Shown here: one piece after another, positions 62,001 through 64,000 of the stretch | How positions within the stretch are numbered: position 1 is the stretch's first letter | Layout: each line of letters starts with the position of its first letter | Source: Acidobacteriota bacterium | GTDB taxonomy: Bacteria; Acidobacteriota; Blastocatellia; Chloracidobacteriales; JADJPF01 | DNA length: 64,000 nt | NCBI GenBank assembly: GCA_016213785.1 | Contig: JACQZQ010000053.1 | Span: 62,001 to 126,000 of the forward strand | Direction: 5' to 3' | Position numbers and translations under genes: made by a program | Notes under the pieces: model-generated | Database searches by the model: none | The model's input: only the letters and a program-made list of their open reading frames with translations | What the model was told of the DNA's origin: nothing

Positions 62001-62359
62001 CAAATTTTGGTTCAAGGATTTTTTATCTTACTTCAAAAGATGCAGGAGCAAGTTTTTCTGCTCTTAAAAGCTTTGAACCTGTTGGAGGAAACGACTTTAG
62101 CCCTATTGTACTCCAAGACCTAAGAGGAGAATTGTCTATTATTTGGCAAGGTGTAAATAAAGGGGTATTAGATACTTTTTATAGCGTTTCACCTGATAGA
62201 GGACAAAATTTTCCTACTCCTATTAACTTAAATAGTAATGCTGGTATTTCGATTTTTGCAGATTTATCTTTTGATAAAGACGGTAGAATACAACTTCTTT
62301 CACAAGATAATACTGGAGGAAGCTTTGATATTTTCCGTACTAAACTAGGTGCAGATTAA
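59003..62359 (+). CDS. Large secreted BNR/sialidase-like repeat protein
   Basis: The 1118-residue protein has a signal peptide (IIVTVFLLVLSFTDQSISAQ). Two beta-propeller-like regions hold at least ten BNR/Asp-box motifs of form S-x-D-x-G-x-[ST]-[WF], for example SRSLDGGKTW, SKSTDGGKTF, SSKDGGSTW, SKDGGKNF, RSTDGGKTF, RSVDGGKTF and NSTDGGLTY. The propellers are split by an Ig-like beta segment (about residues 580-690, GGTASFFVNTKVFEGDKNFT). Such proteins include sialidases and sortilin-like binding proteins, but the catalytic Arg triad and Tyr/Glu of sialidases cannot be identified, so binding is more likely than catalysis. The EEP-family gene begins 10 nt after its stop. Confidence 0.85.
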   Translation: MTQPKAFFSGYLYFTAIIVTVFLLVLSFTDQSISAQAQNRQITKPNRAYKLSVKGINQENRLKPEKMKSDLKALALGYPKDFREFIDLRRKKIKESGSPVKRRDNRLIEPEKFSQLSHSAKKYFNYKYNIKSTLAKPQEENFSDKLFLADPNNENILVNSPSQDKGKLRTQSETSATSFGKTIVVSFNDSSGVEQKNFSGVAVSQDSGMTWKQSFIPNVGGFNLGDGVVATDTKGNFYYAMIAFDSNNRSLVAVSRSLDGGKTWKAPVDASTSAGGDDDFQDKEWLAVDRSAKSRFKDNVYITWTRFPDFGTTKIMFAASRNRGKKFQTPVVIAQAIDRDSVIQGSMVATGPNGEIYIVWSDRSLVGLFGKALIRFSKSTDGGKTFSAPTTIASFTNPAYPANGVFSGNPFPSIAVDISNTENQGSIYITYAGRSENIPDRADVLLVSSKDGGSTWTNQIKLNDDNSIAEQILPSVAVTDDGAVGVTWYDRRNDLANLSLLDIYATVSKDGGKNFSPNQRITTANWPLIPTPLDLRAGYHGDYSQLATMGNKFLFNWGDDRNGSDTDVYVALKSADEIINISKSDFIIGARNSSQVTKAGGTASFFVNTKVFEGDKNFTFEATSSFSGFNFEFTPFLNPEMQNPLPEGFKVTVRTPANIVPGPYFIMISARRGDITRSTAVRLTILSDNQLAREQQNITNNSSGSILPVSSIDKNGNINFAWLDDSPGVFSIFFARSTDGGKTFSTPVMIPRNESFIGQPILLSNEKNIFVVHLEVFDSPTFIIRTVIFRSDDNGKSFSLVNTLQDDNLFIVSESAQMDIDGTIHLAASTLNPADPQKPTFVNFDMRSVDGGKTFTLNKIFEGTSSLSSPILIVEGDGKNTRSVFVDFNRQREGLYITNSTDGGLTYAQPTLVTNKIDDLVSATFFPATNTTHFLINRGSFQEENFQLFYTKSGMDGKFMTEQLISNSSIQTILSQSLSADDLGNLVVAFEGSDKKLSDTNFGSRIFYLTSKDAGASFSALKSFEPVGGNDFSPIVLQDLRGELSIIWQGVNKGVLDTFYSVSPDRGQNFPTPINLNSNAGISIFADLSFDKDGRIQLLSQDNTGGSFDIFRTKLGAD

Positions 62360-62369
62360 TAAATTTTTT

Positions 62370-63152
62370 ATGTTAAAAGTGATGACTTTTAATATTCTTG
62401 TTGGAGGGGGCGAGCAAGAAAGATTTGAATTAATCCTTGATGTTATTTCTAAAGCTTGCCCCGATTTGCTTATCTTGCAAGAATGTATAAATTGGGAAAA
62501 TTCTAAAAGATTAAATCAAGTTTCTGAGATAATGAACGCCAAGTTTTCTTACTTAGGCTTAGCTCGCCCTAGAGGAACAGGAAATTGTTATAATGTAGCT
62601 ATCTCTAGCACTTTGCCTAAAGAAGAATTTACAAGTGTTAAGACTTATAATAATGCTGCTTTTCTTGGGCATTGTATTGTTGAACTTAATTTAGCTAATG
62701 GCTTAAAAGTTTTTGGTACTCACTTTGATTCCCACAGTGAGAATTTGCGTTTTGTTGAAGCTCGTTATTTAAGGTCTTTAATAAATAATTTTGATAATGG
62801 CTACTACTTATTAGCAGGGGACTTAAACGCTCTTTCATCTAGAGATCCTTATCCTAAAAACTTTGCTGAACTTGTTAAACAAAGTGGAAATGATAAGTAT
62901 CATTTTCCACCGCGTTTTGAAGTAATACAGGAAATAGAATCTTTTGGTTGGGTAGATATGCTTTACTATATTCCAACTAAAAAACGGGACTGGATAACTG
63001 CACCTAGAATGCGTGGAGGGGTAAAAATTGACTATAGAACAGACTATATTTTTTCTTCTCCTAGATTAGCTGAAAAAGCTGAAAAAGTAGAAATTATTAA
63101 TTGTGGGAATGCTTCAGATCATTTCCCAGTAATAGCAACATTTAACATCTAA
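62370..63152 (+). CDS. Endonuclease/exonuclease/phosphatase family hydrolase
   Basis: The 260-residue protein belongs to the EEP superfamily (DNase I-like). Motifs are MTFNILVGGG, LILQECINWE (metal-binding Glu), GTHFDSHSENLRFVEARYL, AGDLNALSSRDPYP (catalytic Asp and Asn), RTDYIF and SDHFPVIATF (catalytic His). The sequence is nearer to secreted or phospholipid-type members than to ExoIII, but it has no signal peptide. The substrate is not assigned. The start at 62370 follows the preceding stop by only 10 nt without a ribosome site, so coupling to the BNR gene is likely. Confidence 0.88.
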   Translation: MLKVMTFNILVGGGEQERFELILDVISKACPDLLILQECINWENSKRLNQVSEIMNAKFSYLGLARPRGTGNCYNVAISSTLPKEEFTSVKTYNNAAFLGHCIVELNLANGLKVFGTHFDSHSENLRFVEARYLRSLINNFDNGYYLLAGDLNALSSRDPYPKNFAELVKQSGNDKYHFPPRFEVIQEIESFGWVDMLYYIPTKKRDWITAPRMRGGVKIDYRTDYIFSSPRLAEKAEKVEIINCGNASDHFPVIATFNI

Positions 63153-63182
63153 TAAATCTATAGCTTAAAAGGAATAAAAAAG

Positions 63183-63560
63183 ATGAGTAAACAATATAAT
63201 TATAATCAACATATGAATATAAAATATAACCACTTAGAAGTAATAGATGTCCCACAAATTGTAGAAGAAAATAAAGAAAAATGGTTTAACCAAACTCTAA
63301 CAAAAATAAATGATAGTGTAGCAAGAATAGGTATAGTTGAAGGAGATTATCATTGGCATAAACATGATGATGACGATGAATTCTTTTTTGTGCTAAGTGG
63401 CAAACTTTATATAGATATAGAGGGTCGGACTATAGAGTTAAACCCTAATCAAGGTGTAACAATTCCAAAAGGGGTAATGCATCGGCCTAGAGCCTTAGAA
63501 AAAACAGTGATGCTTATGGTAGAAACAAGCTCTATTGATCCAATAGGAAACTTAAGTTAA
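63183..63560 (+). CDS. Cupin domain protein
   Basis: The 125-residue protein has a single cupin fold with the first metal motif HWHKHDDDDEFFFVLSGKL (histidines and Glu) and the second, IPKGVMHRPRAL, with a His. A short N-terminal extension precedes it. The start at 63183 follows AAAGGA; a second in-frame ATG lies 33 nt downstream. Mononuclear cupins of this size include isomerases, dioxygenases and binding proteins; no substrate is indicated. It may be the last gene of the BNR-EEP transcript. Confidence 0.88.
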   Translation: MSKQYNYNQHMNIKYNHLEVIDVPQIVEENKEKWFNQTLTKINDSVARIGIVEGDYHWHKHDDDDEFFFVLSGKLYIDIEGRTIELNPNQGVTIPKGVMHRPRALEKTVMLMVETSSIDPIGNLS

Positions 63561-63589
63561 AGACAAAGGTTTTATTTATCTTTATATTA

Positions 63590-63626
63590 AAAAGCAGTCC
63601 AGAAGGTACTCTTCTAGACTGCTTTT
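63590..63626. terminator. Bidirectional terminator
   Basis: AAAAGCAGTCcAGAAG at 63590-63605 pairs with CTTCTaGACTGCTTTT at 63611-63626 with one mismatch and a 5-nt loop. It lies between the cupin gene and the convergent GAF gene and has A- and T-runs at its ends. Confidence 0.9.
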
Positions 63627-64000
63627 AGGTTTTACTCATCATTAAAGAAAGATTATCTATAGAAATATAATGATTTATATCATCTCCAACTTTTGTAAAT
63701 ATCATTGAAGTAACAATGGCTGAGGCGGCATGTTCTGCCATAAGGCTAAATAATTCAAAGTCTGTTTGGGAAAAAGTTGGTTTATGTGCTAGTAAATGAT
63801 AGATAACAATTACACCAACAACTCGCCCAAAAGCCTTTAATGGAATGCAGGCTATTGGGTCTTGAGAGTTATTATCAGCCATTGATATATAAATTTCCCC
63901 ACTTTGAGCCGCTTTACTTATTACATTTTGTCCTAAAGAAAAAGTTTTTTGTTGGTTTAGAGGCTCTCCTTCGCCAGCTATCATTTGGAATTGTTTGGCT
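63625..64000 (-). CDS. GAF-domain protein (3' part)
   Basis: The last 124 residues of a protein whose 5' part lies beyond the right edge; the frame is open to base 64000. The visible part is a GAF-type domain with MIAGEGEPLNQQKTFSLGQN, ISKAAQSGEIYISMADNN, ACIPLKAFGRVVGVIVIYHL and FELFSLMAEHAASAIVTSMI, followed by a short tail. Similar C-terminal GAF domains are common in signalling proteins of Acidobacteriota and Myxococcota. An internal ATG at 63984 is unlikely to be the true start because the GAF motif continues upstream. Other domains cannot be seen. Confidence 0.88.
   Translation of the reverse strand, partial: AKQFQMIAGEGEPLNQQKTFSLGQNVISKAAQSGEIYISMADNNSQDPIACIPLKAFGRVVGVIVIYHLLAHKPTFSQTDFELFSLMAEHAASAIVTSMIFTKVGDDINHYISIDNLSLMMSKT

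Noticed and set aside
59003-62359. Catalytic sialidase
   Set aside because: Asp-boxes are clear, but the Arg triad and nucleophile pair could not be identified, and Asp-boxes also occur in non-enzymatic propellers.

Overview
The window is AT-rich bacterial DNA (roughly one third G+C by eye) with dense, mostly intact genes on both strands. Six Hanks-type Ser/Thr kinases, many TPR proteins, a VWFA-related protein of the kind typical of Acidobacteriota, GAF-heavy signalling proteins, a cyanobacterial-style Uma2 protein and an outer-membrane-type RND pump suggest a Gram-negative, signalling-rich bacterium. Acidobacteriota (Blastocatellia-like) is my best guess, although this G+C would be low for that phylum. 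The assignment is inference; there is no rRNA gene in the window.

Layout. 1-5.3 kb: the 3' end of an RND pump gene, a Uma2 protein, two zinc-ribbon proteins, a secreted M20 amidohydrolase and a Nudix hydrolase. 5.4-16 kb: four Ser/Thr kinases alternating with TPR genes, and a 21-bp repeat array at 10142-10351. 16-25.7 kb: ispG, a small hypothetical, a lipoprotein, a 1556-residue multi-GAF hybrid histidine kinase, uppP and tyrS. 25.9-37 kb: a glycine-zipper protein, htpG, TPR proteins, a QueD-like protein, two methyltransferases, exonuclease III, a VOC protein and an overlapping pair that includes a LAS-type peptidase-like protein. 37.4-42 kb: a VWFA-zincin fusion, and a response regulator-DUF4388 gene followed by a roadblock-like gene. 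42.2-44 kb: rpiA coupled to a HAD phosphatase, and tRNA-Leu(UAA). 44.2-46.3 kb: a small protein, an alpha/beta hydrolase and a SycD-like TPR protein, preceded by a perfect 22-bp palindrome. 46.3-48.6 kb: a GC-elevated structured-looking spacer, then cdaA-cdaR (c-di-AMP). 48.6-53.5 kb: a pterin dehydratase, a kinase-ATPase-TPR giant and an HDOD protein. 53.6-56.9 kb: a ParA ATPase, a winged-helix protein resembling replication initiators and a STAS protein. 57.2-64 kb: another kinase, a glyoxalase-like protein, a large secreted BNR-repeat protein, an EEP-family hydrolase, a cupin and the end of a GAF protein.

The most unusual part is 53.6-56.5 kb. A dense cluster of TGATCA words (11 GATC sites in 91 bp) lies upstream of parA. 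The same word recurs in two clusters inside the neighbouring winged-helix gene, where every repeat spacing is a multiple of three and every site is read in one codon phase (Asp-Gln/His/Arg). A second word, ACTAGTT, is also shared between the spacer and the gene. With ParA present and no ParB visible, this looks like a plasmid-like or secondary replication/partition module with its own DNA vocabulary. That reading is inference, not proof.

Other features that stand out are the 21-bp array with a 63-bp higher-order period, the hydrolase/SycD-like module, the structured spacer before cdaA, and the VWFA-gluzincin fusion.
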